From Modestobacter marinus (lineage in GTDB: Bacteria; Actinomycetota; Actinomycetes; Mycobacteriales; Geodermatophilaceae): a stretch of DNA of 51,478 nt. The stretch covers positions 1 through 51,478 of the forward strand of contig NZ_JABGCH010000031.1 of assembly GCF_019799945.1 (NCBI RefSeq), given 5' to 3'. The notes under the pieces were generated by a model. It made no database searches, was not told the DNA's origin, and saw nothing but the letters and a program-made list of their open reading frames with translations. Below, in pieces: positions 25,993 to 37,139 of this stretch. A program made the translations under genes and the position numbers. Numbering within the stretch: position 1 is the stretch's first letter; each line of letters starts with the position of its first letter.

Positions 25993-27423
25993 GTGACCTC
26001 TCGTCCCGGCACGCAACTGCACGACCTCACCGCCCTGGAGCAGGCGGCCGCCGTCCGGGCGCGGGAGGTCAGCCCCACGGAACTCGTCGAGCACTCCCTG
26101 GCCCGGATCGAGGCGCGGGACGCCGAGCTGGGCGCGTTCCTCACGGTCACCCCCGAGCGGGCACGGGCCGCCGCGGCGGCGGCCGACCGGGCGGTCCTGG
26201 CCGGCGGTGAGCTGCCCGCCCTGTTCGGCGTCCCGACGGCGATCAAGGACCTGAACAACACCGCCGGCGTGCGCACCACCTTCGGGTCCGCCGTCCTCGC
26301 GCAGTTCGTGCCGCAGGTGGACGACGTCGTCGTCACCAAGCTGGCGGCGGCCGGGACGATCAGCGTGGGCAAGACGAACACCCCCGAGTTCGGCTTCCCC
26401 TGCTACACCGACAACGACCTCGTCGGACCCGCCCGCTGCCCGTGGGACCCCTCGCTGCTGGCCGGTGGCTCCAGCGGCGGAGCTGCGGTGGCCGTCGCGG
26501 CCGGGCTGGTGCCGTTCGCCCAGGGCTCGGACGGCGGCGGCTCGATCCGGATCCCGGCCGGCATCAACGGCCTGTTCGGCATCAAGACCAGCCGCGGGCG
26601 GATCAGCAACGGCCCGCTGGGCAGCGAGGTCACCGGCCTCGGCGTCCAGGGGCCACTGGCGCGGACGGTCCGGGACGCCGCCGCGATGCTGGATGCGATG
26701 GCCGGACCGGTGCCCGGCGATCCGTACTGGGCGCCGCCGCCCCCGGCGGGGGAGACCTTCCTCGGGTACGCCGACCGGCTGCCCGGGCGGCTGCGGATCG
26801 GCCGGTACCTGGAGTCGGGCATGCCCGGCGTGGAGCTCGACCCGGAGGTGCGCGCGGCGTTCGAGGACGCCTCCGCGTTGCTGGTCGACCTCGGGCACGA
26901 GGTGGAGGACCTGCCGACGCCGCCGCTCACCGAGGGGGTGTTCCCGGCCTTCGAGACGGCGTGGGCGCTGTCGACGACCACGCTGCCGATCGCCGCGGAC
27001 CAGGTGCCCCGGTTGCGGCCGCTCACCCGGTTCCTGCGCGACCGCGGCCTGGCGCTGCGTGCGAAGGACGCGATGGAGGCGATGTTCACCCTGCGCGTCT
27101 TCGCCCGCCGGTTCATCCAGGCCACCAGCCGCTACGACGTGCTGCTCGCCCCCCTCTGCACGCTGCTGCCCCGCCCGGTGGGCTGGTTCAGCGCGGACGG
27201 CGCCGAGGACTTCGAGCAGCAGAAGCGCTATGCGGCGTTCCCCGCTGTCTACAACGTCACCGGGCAGCCGGCGGTCAGCGTCCCGCTGTGGTGGACGGCG
27301 TCCGGGCTGCCGATCGGCACCATGCTGGTGGGCCGCCCGGCGGACGAGGCCACCCTGATCTCGCTGTCCGGGCAACTGGAGGAGGCGCGGCCCTGGGCGG
27401 ACCGGCACCCGGCGCTGTGGTGA
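25993..27423 (+). CDS. Amidase (amidase-signature family)
   Basis: The protein has 476 residues. GTG 25993 has TAGCGT ending 7 nt upstream, as for a leaderless message. The Ser-cisSer-Lys triad is complete: Lys85 (AIKDLNN), Ser160 (GGSSGG) and Ser184 (GSDGGGSIR). It hydrolyses amides; the exact substrate is unclear. Its head-to-head position with kynU, sharing a 37-bp promoter region, makes a role near tryptophan catabolism possible, but it is not the usual kynurenine formamidase fold. Confidence 0.9.
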   Translation: MTSRPGTQLHDLTALEQAAAVRAREVSPTELVEHSLARIEARDAELGAFLTVTPERARAAAAAADRAVLAGGELPALFGVPTAIKDLNNTAGVRTTFGSAVLAQFVPQVDDVVVTKLAAAGTISVGKTNTPEFGFPCYTDNDLVGPARCPWDPSLLAGGSSGGAAVAVAAGLVPFAQGSDGGGSIRIPAGINGLFGIKTSRGRISNGPLGSEVTGLGVQGPLARTVRDAAAMLDAMAGPVPGDPYWAPPPPAGETFLGYADRLPGRLRIGRYLESGMPGVELDPEVRAAFEDASALLVDLGHEVEDLPTPPLTEGVFPAFETAWALSTTTLPIAADQVPRLRPLTRFLRDRGLALRAKDAMEAMFTLRVFARRFIQATSRYDVLLAPLCTLLPRPVGWFSADGAEDFEQQKRYAAFPAVYNVTGQPAVSVPLWWTASGLPIGTMLVGRPADEATLISLSGQLEEARPWADRHPALW

Positions 27424-27458
27424 TCCCGGCTGCCCGGGCCGCTGGTCGCCGGTCCCGG

Positions 27459-27470
27459 TAGATTCCCGGC
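27459..27470 (+). promoter_or_regulatory. -10 box of leaderless ctaJ message
   Basis: TAGATT (27459-27464) ends 6 nt before ATG 27471, and no ribosome site lies between them. This is the arrangement expected when transcription begins at the start codon. Confidence 0.45.
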
Positions 27471-27791
27471 ATGCCCTGGTACGAGACCGTGCTCATCTAC
27501 GGCGTCATCCCGCTGGCGGTCTTCCTGCTGCTCGCCGTGGCCACGCTGCTGCCCGGCCGCGGGAAGGACAAGACCCGGTACCGCCCCGGGCAGCCCTGGG
27601 AGCACGAGACGGTCTGGTACGAGCCGCACTCCGGCGTCCCGGGCGTTCCCGGTGGCCACGGGGACGACCACGGCGGCTCCCACGCCCCCGGCCTGGGGGC
27701 CACCGCGGCGGCCCTGACGATCGGTGAGCACCCGCACGAGACCGATGCGCACCGGCGCACCGCGGCCGGCGGCGCCCGCGGCACCTGGTGA
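27471..27791 (+). CDS. ctaJ: aa3-type cytochrome oxidase subunit CtaJ-like
   Basis: The protein has 106 residues. One N-terminal membrane helix (YETVLIYGVIPLAVFLLLAVATLL) is followed by RYRPGQPWEHETVWYEP, the conserved post-membrane motif of the actinobacterial CtaJ accessory subunit. The tail is His/Gly-rich. It should sit in the plasma membrane with the bcc-aa3 supercomplex. The next gene, DUF5130, is 58 bp downstream on the same strand; I recall this pairing in other actinobacteria. Confidence 0.75.
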   Translation: MPWYETVLIYGVIPLAVFLLLAVATLLPGRGKDKTRYRPGQPWEHETVWYEPHSGVPGVPGGHGDDHGGSHAPGLGATAAALTIGEHPHETDAHRRTAAGGARGTW

Positions 27792-27849
27792 GCCCCGTGT
27801 CCGTTCCCGCCGCACCGACCCGTCCGACGCCGACCGGAGGCACCCGCTG

Positions 27850-28299
27850 ATGACCCAGCAGCTCGAGCACGGGCCCAGCGCCACCAAGGACACCCGGAAC
27901 ACGGCGGTGACCGAGCCGGGGTCCGGTCCGTTCAGCTACCGCGACCTCGCCCGGATCGACGAGGCGCTCACCCTGTCGTCGAAGGAGACCGGGCTCCGCT
28001 TCACGCTGTACGTCGGTGACCTGGGCCGGGACACCCGCGCCTTCGCCGAGGAACTGCACTCGCGGTCCGGCGGCGACCCGTCGAACACCGTGTTGGTGGC
28101 CCTGTCGCCGGGGCAGCGGGTGCTGGAGATCGTCACCGGGACGGCGGCGGCCCGCCGGCTGCCCGACCGCGCCTGCGCGCTCGCCGTGCTGACCATGACC
28201 GGCCGGCTCGGCGCGGGCGACCTCACCGGCGCCATCGTCAACGGCCTGCGCCAGCTCTCGGACTCCGCCGGCCACCCCTCGCGCCGCCGCGCCCACTGA
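27850..28299 (+). CDS. DUF5130 (TPM-like) protein
   Basis: The protein has 149 residues; GGAGG stands about 9 nt before ATG. From residue 35: FSYRDLARIDEALTLSSKETGLRFTLYVGDLG, then NTVLVALSPGQRVLEIVTG and RLPDRACALAVLTMTGRLGAGDL. This is the TPM/DUF5130 fold of single-domain actinobacterial proteins. The function is unknown. There is no signal peptide. It is convergent with pepN, 26 bp away. Confidence 0.8.
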   Translation: MTQQLEHGPSATKDTRNTAVTEPGSGPFSYRDLARIDEALTLSSKETGLRFTLYVGDLGRDTRAFAEELHSRSGGDPSNTVLVALSPGQRVLEIVTGTAAARRLPDRACALAVLTMTGRLGAGDLTGAIVNGLRQLSDSAGHPSRRRAH

Positions 28300-28325
28300 A
28301 CTGCTCACTCGGCGACGGGCCGCGC

Positions 28326-30878
<2,553 letters not shown>

Positions 30879-30953
30879 GCCGGGCAGCTTCCCATGCGGG
30901 TTCAAGGGACTACGCCCGGTGTGCCTTCGGGAACAGTGGGGAATGAGTGAGGC

Positions 30954-30970
30954 GGAACGCAACTTGTTCC
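30954..30970. promoter_or_regulatory. GGAAC-N7-GTTCC inverted repeat in divergent region
   Basis: The 139-bp pepN/nitroreductase gap holds GGAAC (30954-30958) and GTTCC (30966-30970), a 5-bp inverted repeat with 7-bp spacing, about 50 bp before the nitroreductase ATG. It could be an operator. It does not fit the spacing of a SigH-type GGAA...GTT promoter. Confidence 0.25.
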
Positions 30971-31017
30971 CCCTGAGTGCCGACCACGGCGCACCGAGAT
31001 CACCGAGGAGCCCGTTC

Positions 31018-31683
31018 ATGACCGAGGCAGTGCAGAGCGCGCCCGTGAAGGCCCGCGTGGACTTCTGGTTCGACCCGCTGTGCCCGTGGGCCTGGCTGAC
31101 CAGCCGCTGGGTCCTCGAGGCGGCGAAGGTGCGCGACATCGACCTGCACTGGCACGTCATGTCGCTGGCGGTGCTCAACCGCGGGCGTGACCTGCCCCAG
31201 GAGTACCAGGAGATGATGGCCAAGGCCATCGGCCCGGTCCGGGTGGCCGTCGCCGCGGCGCAGGAGTTCGGCGACCGCGTGCTCGGTGACCTCTACACCG
31301 CGATGGGCACGCTGCGGCACCACGAGGGGCTGGACATCGAGGACGTCATCGTCCCCGCCCTCGAGCGCGTGGGCCTGCCGGTCCGCCTCGCCGACGCCGC
31401 CGGTTCCACCGACTTCGACGACGCCCTGGAGGACAGCCACTCCGCGGGCATGGACCCGGTCGGCCAGGACGTCGGGACGCCGGTCATGCACATCGACGGC
31501 GTGGCGTTCTTCGGCCCGGTGATCAGCAGGGTCCCCACCGGCGAGGACGCCGGGCGGGCCTTCGACGGCGCCGTGCTGCTGGCCAACCTGCCGGACTTCT
31601 GGGAGCTCAAGCGCACCCGCACCGCCGGCCCGGACATGTCCTCGGTGCCGGCGGACACCCTGGAGCTCACCAACCCCCGCTGA
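31018..31683 (+). CDS. Mycothiol-dependent nitroreductase, Rv2466c family, CPWA variant
   Basis: The protein has 221 residues. It has a DsbA-like thioredoxin fold with a helical insert: [18 protein letters not shown] at the N-terminus, [24 protein letters not shown], and the cis-Pro loop [16 protein letters not shown]. Homologues reduce nitro compounds and disulphides with mycothiol. As I remember it, the mycobacterial active site is CPWC; here it is Cys22-Pro-Trp-Ala25, so the resolving cysteine is missing and a monothiol (glutaredoxin-like) mechanism is implied. The hairpin of copy C follows the stop. Confidence 0.9.
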   Translation: MTEAVQSAPVKARVDFWFDPLCPWAWLTSRWVLEAAKVRDIDLHWHVMSLAVLNRGRDLPQEYQEMMAKAIGPVRVAVAAAQEFGDRVLGDLYTAMGTLRHHEGLDIEDVIVPALERVGLPVRLADAAGSTDFDDALEDSHSAGMDPVGQDVGTPVMHIDGVAFFGPVISRVPTGEDAGRAFDGAVLLANLPDFWELKRTRTAGPDMSSVPADTLELTNPR

Positions 31684-31690
31684 GGAAGGA

Positions 31691-31741
31691 CCCCCGTCCT
31701 CCTCATCCCTCGCAAGCTCGGGACGAGCCTCTGGACGGGGG
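31691..31741. terminator. Nested hairpin with CTCGCAAGCTCG loop (copy C)
   Basis: The outer arms are CCCCCGTCC (31691-31699) and GGACGGGGG (31733-31741). The inner arms are CTCATCCC (31702-31709) and GGGACGAG (31720-31727), with one mismatch. The 12-mer is at 31709-31720. The design is the same as copy A although the stem sequences differ. It lies between two co-directional genes. Confidence 0.65.
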
Positions 31742-31784
31742 CCGTTCCAGACCCCCCACCAACGGGGTGCGGCATCCTGTCGCG

Positions 31785-32552
31785 GTGCCGCACCCCGTCC
31801 GTCAGCGGATCTTCATCACCGGCGCCAGCGCCGGCCTCGGCCGTGGCATGGCCCGCGAGTTCGCGGCACGCGGTCGCGACCTCGCGCTGGTCGCGCGGCG
31901 GCTGGACCGCCTGGAGGAGTTGCGCGCCGAGCTGGTCGGGCGGCACCCCGGCATCCGCGTGGTCGTCGGGCAGCTGGACGTCGACGACCCCGGCGCCGTC
32001 GCCACCGTCGTCCCCGCGCTCGCCGCGGAGCTCGGCGGCGTCGACCGGTTCATCGCCAACGCCGGGCTCGGCAAGGGCACGCCGGTCGGCAGCGGCGATC
32101 CCGGGCCGAACCGGCAGGTGCTGGTCACCAACGTGCTCGGCACCCACGCCTGCTGCGAGGCCGCCGTCGCGCTGTTCCGCGCCCAGGACGCGGGTCACCT
32201 GGTGGTCGTCTCCTCGGTCGCCGGGGTGCGCGGCATGGGCGGCACCCGCACCGCCTACGCCACCTCCAAGGCCGCTGACGCCGTCCTCGCGGAGGGCATC
32301 CGGGCCGACCTGCTGAGCGACCGGCGCACCCGCGGCATCCGGGTGACCACCGTGCACCCGGGGTTCATCGCGACCGACATCAACGTCGGCCGCCGCGGCC
32401 CGTTCACCGTCGACCTGCAGACCGGCGTCACCGCGCTGACCGCGGCGATCGAGCGCGAGCCGGTGCGCGCCTACGTGCCGGAGTGGCCGTGGCGCCCGGT
32501 CGCCGCGCTGCTGCGCGTGCTGCCGCTCCCGCTGGTCCGCCGGCTGGCATAG
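31785..32552 (+). CDS. SDR family oxidoreductase
   Basis: The protein has 255 residues; GTG 31785 is preferred over GTG 31767 because the Rossmann fold starts at once. The cofactor motif FITGASAGLGRGMAREF is TGxxxGxG, and RR in ARRLDRL suggests NADP(H). NAG is in FIANAGLG, the catalytic Ser is in VVVSSVAG, and YxxxK is in YATSK. The C-terminus WPWRPVAALLRVLPLPLVRRLA is amphipathic and may touch the membrane. The substrate is unknown. It is convergent with the DHFR-like gene, 18 bp apart. Confidence 0.88.
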   Translation: MPHPVRQRIFITGASAGLGRGMAREFAARGRDLALVARRLDRLEELRAELVGRHPGIRVVVGQLDVDDPGAVATVVPALAAELGGVDRFIANAGLGKGTPVGSGDPGPNRQVLVTNVLGTHACCEAAVALFRAQDAGHLVVVSSVAGVRGMGGTRTAYATSKAADAVLAEGIRADLLSDRRTRGIRVTTVHPGFIATDINVGRRGPFTVDLQTGVTALTAAIEREPVRAYVPEWPWRPVAALLRVLPLPLVRRLA

Positions 32553-32570
32553 GTCCCAGGGCGACGGACC

Positions 32571-33215
32571 TCAGTCGTCGCGCCGGACACCCCGATCGGG
32601 TGCGCTCATGTCCCCCGTCCCGGGCGTGCCGTCGGCGAGCCCGTAGCGCAGGTACACGGTGCCCTTCGGGCTGGCCACGGGCGGTTCGAGGAGCGTGACG
32701 TTCGTGGGCACCGCACCACCGTCGAACACCTTCTTCCCGACGCCGAGCACGATCGGGTGCACCCACAGGTCGAGACGGTCGAAGAGCTTCTCGCGCAGGA
32801 GGGTCTGCACCAGGTCCAGGCTCCCGACGACCTTCACGTGCTCGTGCCGGTCCCGGATGTCGCGCACCGCACCGGCCAGATCCGGGCCGAGCTGCGTGGA
32901 CCCGGCCCACGAGAGGTCGGGCCGGCCGCGGGAGGCCACGTACTTCGGGACGCTGTTGAAGAGCGTGGCGATGTCGTCGTCCTCGCCGCCCTCCTGGTGC
33001 GGCCAGTAGGCGGCGAAGATGTCGTAGGTCCGGCGGCCGAGCAGGAGGGCGTCCGTCCCCTCGTACGCGGCCCCGATCTGCGCCCCGGCGACGTCGTCCA
33101 GCAGGGGCGCCTGCCAGCCGCCGAACGGGAACCCCTCCGGGTCCTCCTCGGGGCCGCCGGGCGCCTGCCCGACGAGGTCGAGGGTCGCGAACAGCTCGAT
33201 GTGGATGAGGCCCAT
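32571..33215 (-). CDS. Dihydrofolate-reductase-like (RibD C-terminal) protein
   Basis: The protein has 214 residues. HIELFATLDLVGQAPGGPEED, then ALLLGRRTYDIFAAYWP, VKVVGSLDLVQTLL and LDLWVHPIVLGVGKKVF are the pattern of stand-alone RibD_C/DHFR-fold proteins common in actinobacteria. They bind NADPH; the physiological substrate is usually unknown, and real folate activity is unlikely. ATG 33215 is reasonable. Confidence 0.85.
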   Translation of the reverse strand: MGLIHIELFATLDLVGQAPGGPEEDPEGFPFGGWQAPLLDDVAGAQIGAAYEGTDALLLGRRTYDIFAAYWPHQEGGEDDDIATLFNSVPKYVASRGRPDLSWAGSTQLGPDLAGAVRDIRDRHEHVKVVGSLDLVQTLLREKLFDRLDLWVHPIVLGVGKKVFDGGAVPTNVTLLEPPVASPKGTVYLRYGLADGTPGTGDMSAPDRGVRRDD

Positions 33216-33276
33216 GCCCTGCTCCCGATAATCTGGGTGTCTCCGTCAGGAGAGAGACCGGTGGGCGCCGCCGAAC

Positions 33277-34056
33277 TCAGCGCTGCGACGGCAGCCGGGC
33301 CCGGGCGGTGGCCCGGGTGACCTCGTCGAAGACCGGCGGCGACCCCGGTTCGGTGAGCCAGCGGGCCAGGCCGGCGAGCTCGTCCCGCTGGGACGCCACG
33401 TAGTCGGCGTCGACGACGGCGCCGTGCCCGGGCACCACCGGCCCCCGCACGTGCGCCAGCAGGGCGGTCAGCGTGCCGGCCCACTCCAGCGGGAAGGCGT
33501 CGTCCATGGCCGGCGGTGCGCCCTCCTCGACCAGGTCCCCGGCGAACAGCACGTCGTCGACGGCGACCACCAGGTCACCGGCGGTGTGCCCCCGGCCGAG
33601 GTGGCGCAGGGTCACCGCCCGTCCGCCGACGTCGAGGACGGCGACGTCGTCCACCAGCTGGTCGGGCAGGTCGATCGGCGCAGTCGCGACCAGCTCCGCC
33701 GCCGGGTCGCCGTCCGCCAGCAGGCTCGCGACGACGGCGGCGCGCTGCATCTCGCCGGTGGCCGCCAGCTCGTCCGCGCAGGCGCGCGAGCCCCAGATGG
33801 GGGCCGGCCGGAAGCTCGCGTTGCCGAAGCAGTGGTCGTGGTGGGCGTGGGTGTTGACGACGGTCCACGGGTGCGGGGTCACCGAGCGAACCGCCTCGGC
33901 CAGCGCCCGCCCCTCGCCGAGGTGCGACCGGGTGTCGACGACGAGGCAGGCGCCGTCCCCGACGACCAGGCCGCAGTTGAGGTCCAGCGCCGCGTGCCGC
34001 CGGACGAAGACGCCGTCCCCCACCTCCCGCCAGCCGGCGGCCTGGGCGCCGTTCAC
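33277..34056 (-). CDS. MBL-fold metallo-hydrolase
   Basis: The protein has 259 residues. GTG 34056 overlaps the stop of the upstream DUF429 gene (GTGA). The zinc motif is VNTHAHHDHCFGNASF; further ligands are in LGRGHTAGDLVV and VPGHGAVVD, and the metal-bridging Asp is in LFAGDLVE. It is intact, unlike the MBL gene at 13 kb. The substrate is unknown; it is glyoxalase II- or QPRTase-like in general form. Confidence 0.87.
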   Translation of the reverse strand: MNGAQAAGWREVGDGVFVRRHAALDLNCGLVVGDGACLVVDTRSHLGEGRALAEAVRSVTPHPWTVVNTHAHHDHCFGNASFRPAPIWGSRACADELAATGEMQRAAVVASLLADGDPAAELVATAPIDLPDQLVDDVAVLDVGGRAVTLRHLGRGHTAGDLVVAVDDVLFAGDLVEEGAPPAMDDAFPLEWAGTLTALLAHVRGPVVPGHGAVVDADYVASQRDELAGLARWLTEPGSPPVFDEVTRATARARLPSQR

Positions 34057-34718
34057 CAGCAGATCCGCATCGGCCGGCCCAGGCGGTCGGTGGACCCGTT
34101 CCCGAGGCACTCCGCCCGCCCCTCGGCGAGCCGCTGCGCGGACCACGCGGCGGCGCACGCGTCCAGCGCGTCGGCGGCCGGCACCCGCTCCGGTGCGTCG
34201 GCCAGCGCGTCCAGGACGTCCATCACCGGCTCCAGGGCGCGTACCCGCTGGGCCAGGCCCCGGGCCGTCGCCTTCGGGGCGGCCACCCGCGGGTCGAGCG
34301 CGCGGAAGGCGAGCTCCGGGTGCACCTCGACGACGCGGTCGTCCGGCGGGACGCCCAGGGCGGCGTCCAGCGAGCGGACCGCCGGCACGAGGTTCCAGGC
34401 CTGCACCGACAGCGCCCTGCCCGAGGCGGTGCGGGCGACCTCGCAGGCCTCGGCGTAGCTGCCGGCGCTCAGCACCGGGCGCACCGGCGCGGGGAAGACC
34501 GAGCTGCCGGCCCGGGCGAGCCGGCGGCGGGCGAGCACGTCGCACTCCCGGGCGCCGTCGTCCGACAACCCGATCGGCATGTCGATCGAGACCACCTCCA
34601 CGTCGGGCTCGGCGAGCACCGCGGTCGCGTCCGGCAGGACGAGCAGCGTGACGCGGCGGCCGTCCAGCCGGGCGCCGACCCACGCGCCCCGCCACCCGTC
34701 CACCCCGAGCACCGCCAC
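34053..34718 (-). CDS. DUF429 protein (predicted RNase H-like nuclease)
   Basis: The protein has 221 residues. The GTG start is chosen at VAVLGVDGWRGAWVGARL, where the family begins. The acidic residues of the RNase H-like fold are seen in LGVDGWR, SIDMPIGL and EVHPELAFRAL, with DALDACAAAW near the end. A nuclease role is predicted for the family but not shown. It is divergent from rpiB (37 bp) and coupled to the MBL gene. Confidence 0.82.
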   Translation of the reverse strand: MAVLGVDGWRGAWVGARLDGRRVTLLVLPDATAVLAEPDVEVVSIDMPIGLSDDGARECDVLARRRLARAGSSVFPAPVRPVLSAGSYAEACEVARTASGRALSVQAWNLVPAVRSLDAALGVPPDDRVVEVHPELAFRALDPRVAAPKATARGLAQRVRALEPVMDVLDALADAPERVPAADALDACAAAWSAQRLAEGRAECLGNGSTDRLGRPMRICW

Positions 34719-34755
34719 GAGGGCAGCCTGCCAGGCGGCCTGCGAGGATCGGGGC

Positions 34756-35241
34756 ATGCGCGTCTTCCTCGGGACCGACCACGCCGGCCTGGAACTCAAG
34801 TCCCATCTCCTCCAGGTGCTCGCCGACGAGGGCTTCGAGCCGGTGGACTGCGGCGCCTACGAGTACGACGCCGAGGACGACTACCCGCCGTTCTGCTTCT
34901 CGGTGGGGGAGCGCGTCGTCACCGAGCCCGGCTCGCTGGGTGTGGTGATCGGCGGCTCGGGCAACGGTGAGCAGATCGCGGCCAACAAGGTGCCCGGGAT
35001 CCGCGCGGCGCTGGTGTGGAACGAGTCCACCGCGAAGCTGGCCCGCCAGCACAACGACGCGAACGTCGTCTCGGTGGGCGGCCGGCAGCACTCCGTCGAG
35101 GAGGCCACCGAGCTGGTGCTGACCTTCCTCCGGGAGCCGTTCAGCGGCGAGGAGCGGCACGCGCGGCGGATCGCGCTGATGGCCGACTACGAGCGGGACC
35201 GGCACCGCCCCGCCGGGGGCCTGCCGACCCGCACGCCGTGA
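34756..35241 (+). CDS. rpiB: Ribose-5-phosphate isomerase B
   Basis: The protein has 161 residues, ATG behind GAGG. RVFLGTDHAGLELKSHL, VDCGAYEYD, GGSGNGEQIAANKVPGIRAA and NDANVVSVGGR are the signature blocks. The position of the catalytic cysteine in E. coli RpiB is replaced by the actinobacterial GSGNGEQ, where Glu acts as the base, as in the M. tuberculosis enzyme. It interconverts ribose and ribulose 5-phosphate. The next gene overlaps it by 4 bp. Confidence 0.95.
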   Translation: MRVFLGTDHAGLELKSHLLQVLADEGFEPVDCGAYEYDAEDDYPPFCFSVGERVVTEPGSLGVVIGGSGNGEQIAANKVPGIRAALVWNESTAKLARQHNDANVVSVGGRQHSVEEATELVLTFLREPFSGEERHARRIALMADYERDRHRPAGGLPTRTP

Positions 35242-35837
35242 CCGTCGGCGGCGCCGAGGTCCGCGCCGCGGTGCGGGCCGCCTCCGGTGTGCTGGCCCGC
35301 GAGCCGGACGGGACGACACCGGTGCCGGCGGCGGGCACCGACGCCGCCTGGGTGGCCGCGCACGTCACCTCGTGCCTGACCTGGTACGCGCAGGACCTGG
35401 TCGCCGGGCCGGTCGAGACGTCGGGATTCGAGCTGTCCCGCCGCCCGGGTGCGGACTGGGGCGAGCTGCGCCGCCAGCTCGCGGCCGCCGCCGAGGTGCT
35501 GGCCCGGGTGGTCGACGGGTCTGGTCCGGCCGACCGGGGCGTGCACGAGTGGGGCCTGGCCGACGCGTCCGGGTTCGCGGCGATGGGCTGCGCGGAGCTG
35601 CTGCTGCACGCCTCCGACGTGGCCGACGCGCTGGGGCTGGCCGGGTGGACGCCGCCGTCCGCCGTCACCGGGCCCACGCTCGCTCGGCTGTTCCCGTGGG
35701 CGCCGGCCGACGCCGACCCGTGGGCCGCGCTGCGCTGGGCGACCGGCCGCGGCGACCTGCCCGGCCGGGAGCGGGTCACCTCCTGGCGCTGGCACTGCGC
35801 CCCGCTCGACGAGTGGGACGGCCGCCCACCCGCGTGA
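35238..35837 (+). CDS. Maleylpyruvate isomerase N-terminal / DinB-like protein
   Basis: The protein has 199 residues. GTG 35238 overlaps the rpiB stop (GTGA). It is a helical protein with AAWVAAHVTSCLTWYAQDLVAG, then a central MGCAELLLHASDVADALGL carrying the His of the metal site, as in mycothiol-dependent maleylpyruvate isomerase N-terminal and TIGR03083/86-like proteins. WALRWATGRG-type C-terminal residues are also typical. The reaction is unknown. Confidence 0.75.
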   Translation: MTVGGAEVRAAVRAASGVLAREPDGTTPVPAAGTDAAWVAAHVTSCLTWYAQDLVAGPVETSGFELSRRPGADWGELRRQLAAAAEVLARVVDGSGPADRGVHEWGLADASGFAAMGCAELLLHASDVADALGLAGWTPPSAVTGPTLARLFPWAPADADPWAALRWATGRGDLPGRERVTSWRWHCAPLDEWDGRPPA

Positions 35838-35840
35838 GCT

Positions 35841-37082
35841 TCAGAACTCATCCGGGCACCACGGGGTCACCGGCCAGCGGAACCCCGTGGAGGCCTGGAC
35901 GACAGCACCCGGGCTGACCTCGGTGACCCGCCCGGCCGCCTGCAGCGTGGCCAGCGAGACCCCACCCAGGAAGGCGGCACTGAGCGCCTCGACGTCGAGG
36001 ACCAGGTCGGGGTCGCGGTCCGTGCGGTCGCAGAACGCCCCCGCCGGGTGGCCCCACAGGTGCCAGCGCCCGTCGTTCCAGTCACAGAACCGATCGCGCA
36101 CCTCCAGCACGAGGTCCAGCGGGGCCGGGTAGCGGCGCGCGGACAGCGCGGCCCCCACGTCCACCAGCCGCACCCACAGCGCGTCGACCGGCCGGGCGTG
36201 CCAGGCGCGCGGGTCGGCCAGCAGGTGCCGCAGCGGGTCGTCGGCCGAGGCCATCGGCGCCTGCACCGTGCGCACCAGGTCGTGGGCGAGCAGGAACCGC
36301 CACAGCGCGGCATTGGCGGCCGGCGTCGTGGACCGGACCTCCCCGACGGTCAGCGTGCCGGTCGGCTCAGCGGTCTCCGACCACGAGGCCTTGAGCCGGT
36401 AGGTCGCGTAGCCGGTGACCGTGCCGTCGGCCTCGGTGTGCAGGACGTGCTGGCGGGCGGTGCCGCCGCCGCGCTGCTCGGGGTCGTCGCGGAGCACCCG
36501 GTCCCACCAGCGCTCGTCCCGGGCGAGGTTGCCGGGCACCCAGCGGCGCACCTGCTCGTACAGCGCGACGGCGCCCGGCCGGAACTCCGCGACCTCGACC
36601 AGCCGCACGCTGCCGGTGCCGCAGTCGACGTCCGGGCGCAGCCGCAGCCGGTCCGTGGCGCCGGTCCAGCTGCCGCGCCAGGACGCGGGTGCGTAGCCGA
36701 ACCGGCCGTAGATGGACGACTCGGCCGCCCACAGCGCGGCGACCGGCTCCCGGCCCGCGGCGCGGATCTCCTCCAGCTGCCGGCGCATCATCGCGGTCAG
36801 CACGCCGCGGCGCCGGTGGGTGGGGGACACCGTGACCCAGGTGATGCCTGCGGTCGGCACCACGGCCCCGGGCACCGCCATCTCCAGGCTGTAGATCCCC
36901 GCGGTCGCCGCGACCCGGTCCCCGTCGAACAGCCCCAGCGACCGGTCGAGCTCCGCGATCGACGACGGCTCGTCGGCGATCGGCGCAGGCACCTCCTGGC
37001 CGAAGGTGGTGCTCATCGCCCGGATGAACCGCGGCCACTCGTCGGCGGTGATCGGGCGCAGCTGGTGCTCGAGGTCGGACAC
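35841..37082 (-). CDS. GNAT N-acetyltransferase, Eis family
   Basis: The protein has 413 residues, the size of Eis. The N-terminal GNAT domain has acetyl-CoA motif VTVSPTHRRRGVLTAMM. A second degenerate GNAT domain and a C-terminal SCP2-like domain (APLDLVLEVRDRFCDWNDGRWHLW...) end in WCPDEF, with the free C-terminal carboxylate that Eis uses as catalytic base. It probably acetylates amines such as aminoglycosides. It converges on the previous gene with a gap of 3 bp. Confidence 0.9.
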   Translation of the reverse strand: MSDLEHQLRPITADEWPRFIRAMSTTFGQEVPAPIADEPSSIAELDRSLGLFDGDRVAATAGIYSLEMAVPGAVVPTAGITWVTVSPTHRRRGVLTAMMRRQLEEIRAAGREPVAALWAAESSIYGRFGYAPASWRGSWTGATDRLRLRPDVDCGTGSVRLVEVAEFRPGAVALYEQVRRWVPGNLARDERWWDRVLRDDPEQRGGGTARQHVLHTEADGTVTGYATYRLKASWSETAEPTGTLTVGEVRSTTPAANAALWRFLLAHDLVRTVQAPMASADDPLRHLLADPRAWHARPVDALWVRLVDVGAALSARRYPAPLDLVLEVRDRFCDWNDGRWHLWGHPAGAFCDRTDRDPDLVLDVEALSAAFLGGVSLATLQAAGRVTEVSPGAVVQASTGFRWPVTPWCPDEF

Positions 37083-37139
37083 GGGGGATGTCTACCGGGT
37101 GGGACCGACGGTCCGCCATCGAGTTGCGATCATGACGGG

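Noticed and set aside
23779-27408. A 1209-residue minus-strand open frame
   Set aside because: It overlaps the SCO6745-family, kynU and amidase genes in another frame and shows no domain.
30929-30970. SigH-type promoter before the nitroreductase gene
   Set aside because: GGAA and GTT elements are present, but their spacing (22 bp or 7 bp) does not fit the usual 18-20 bp.
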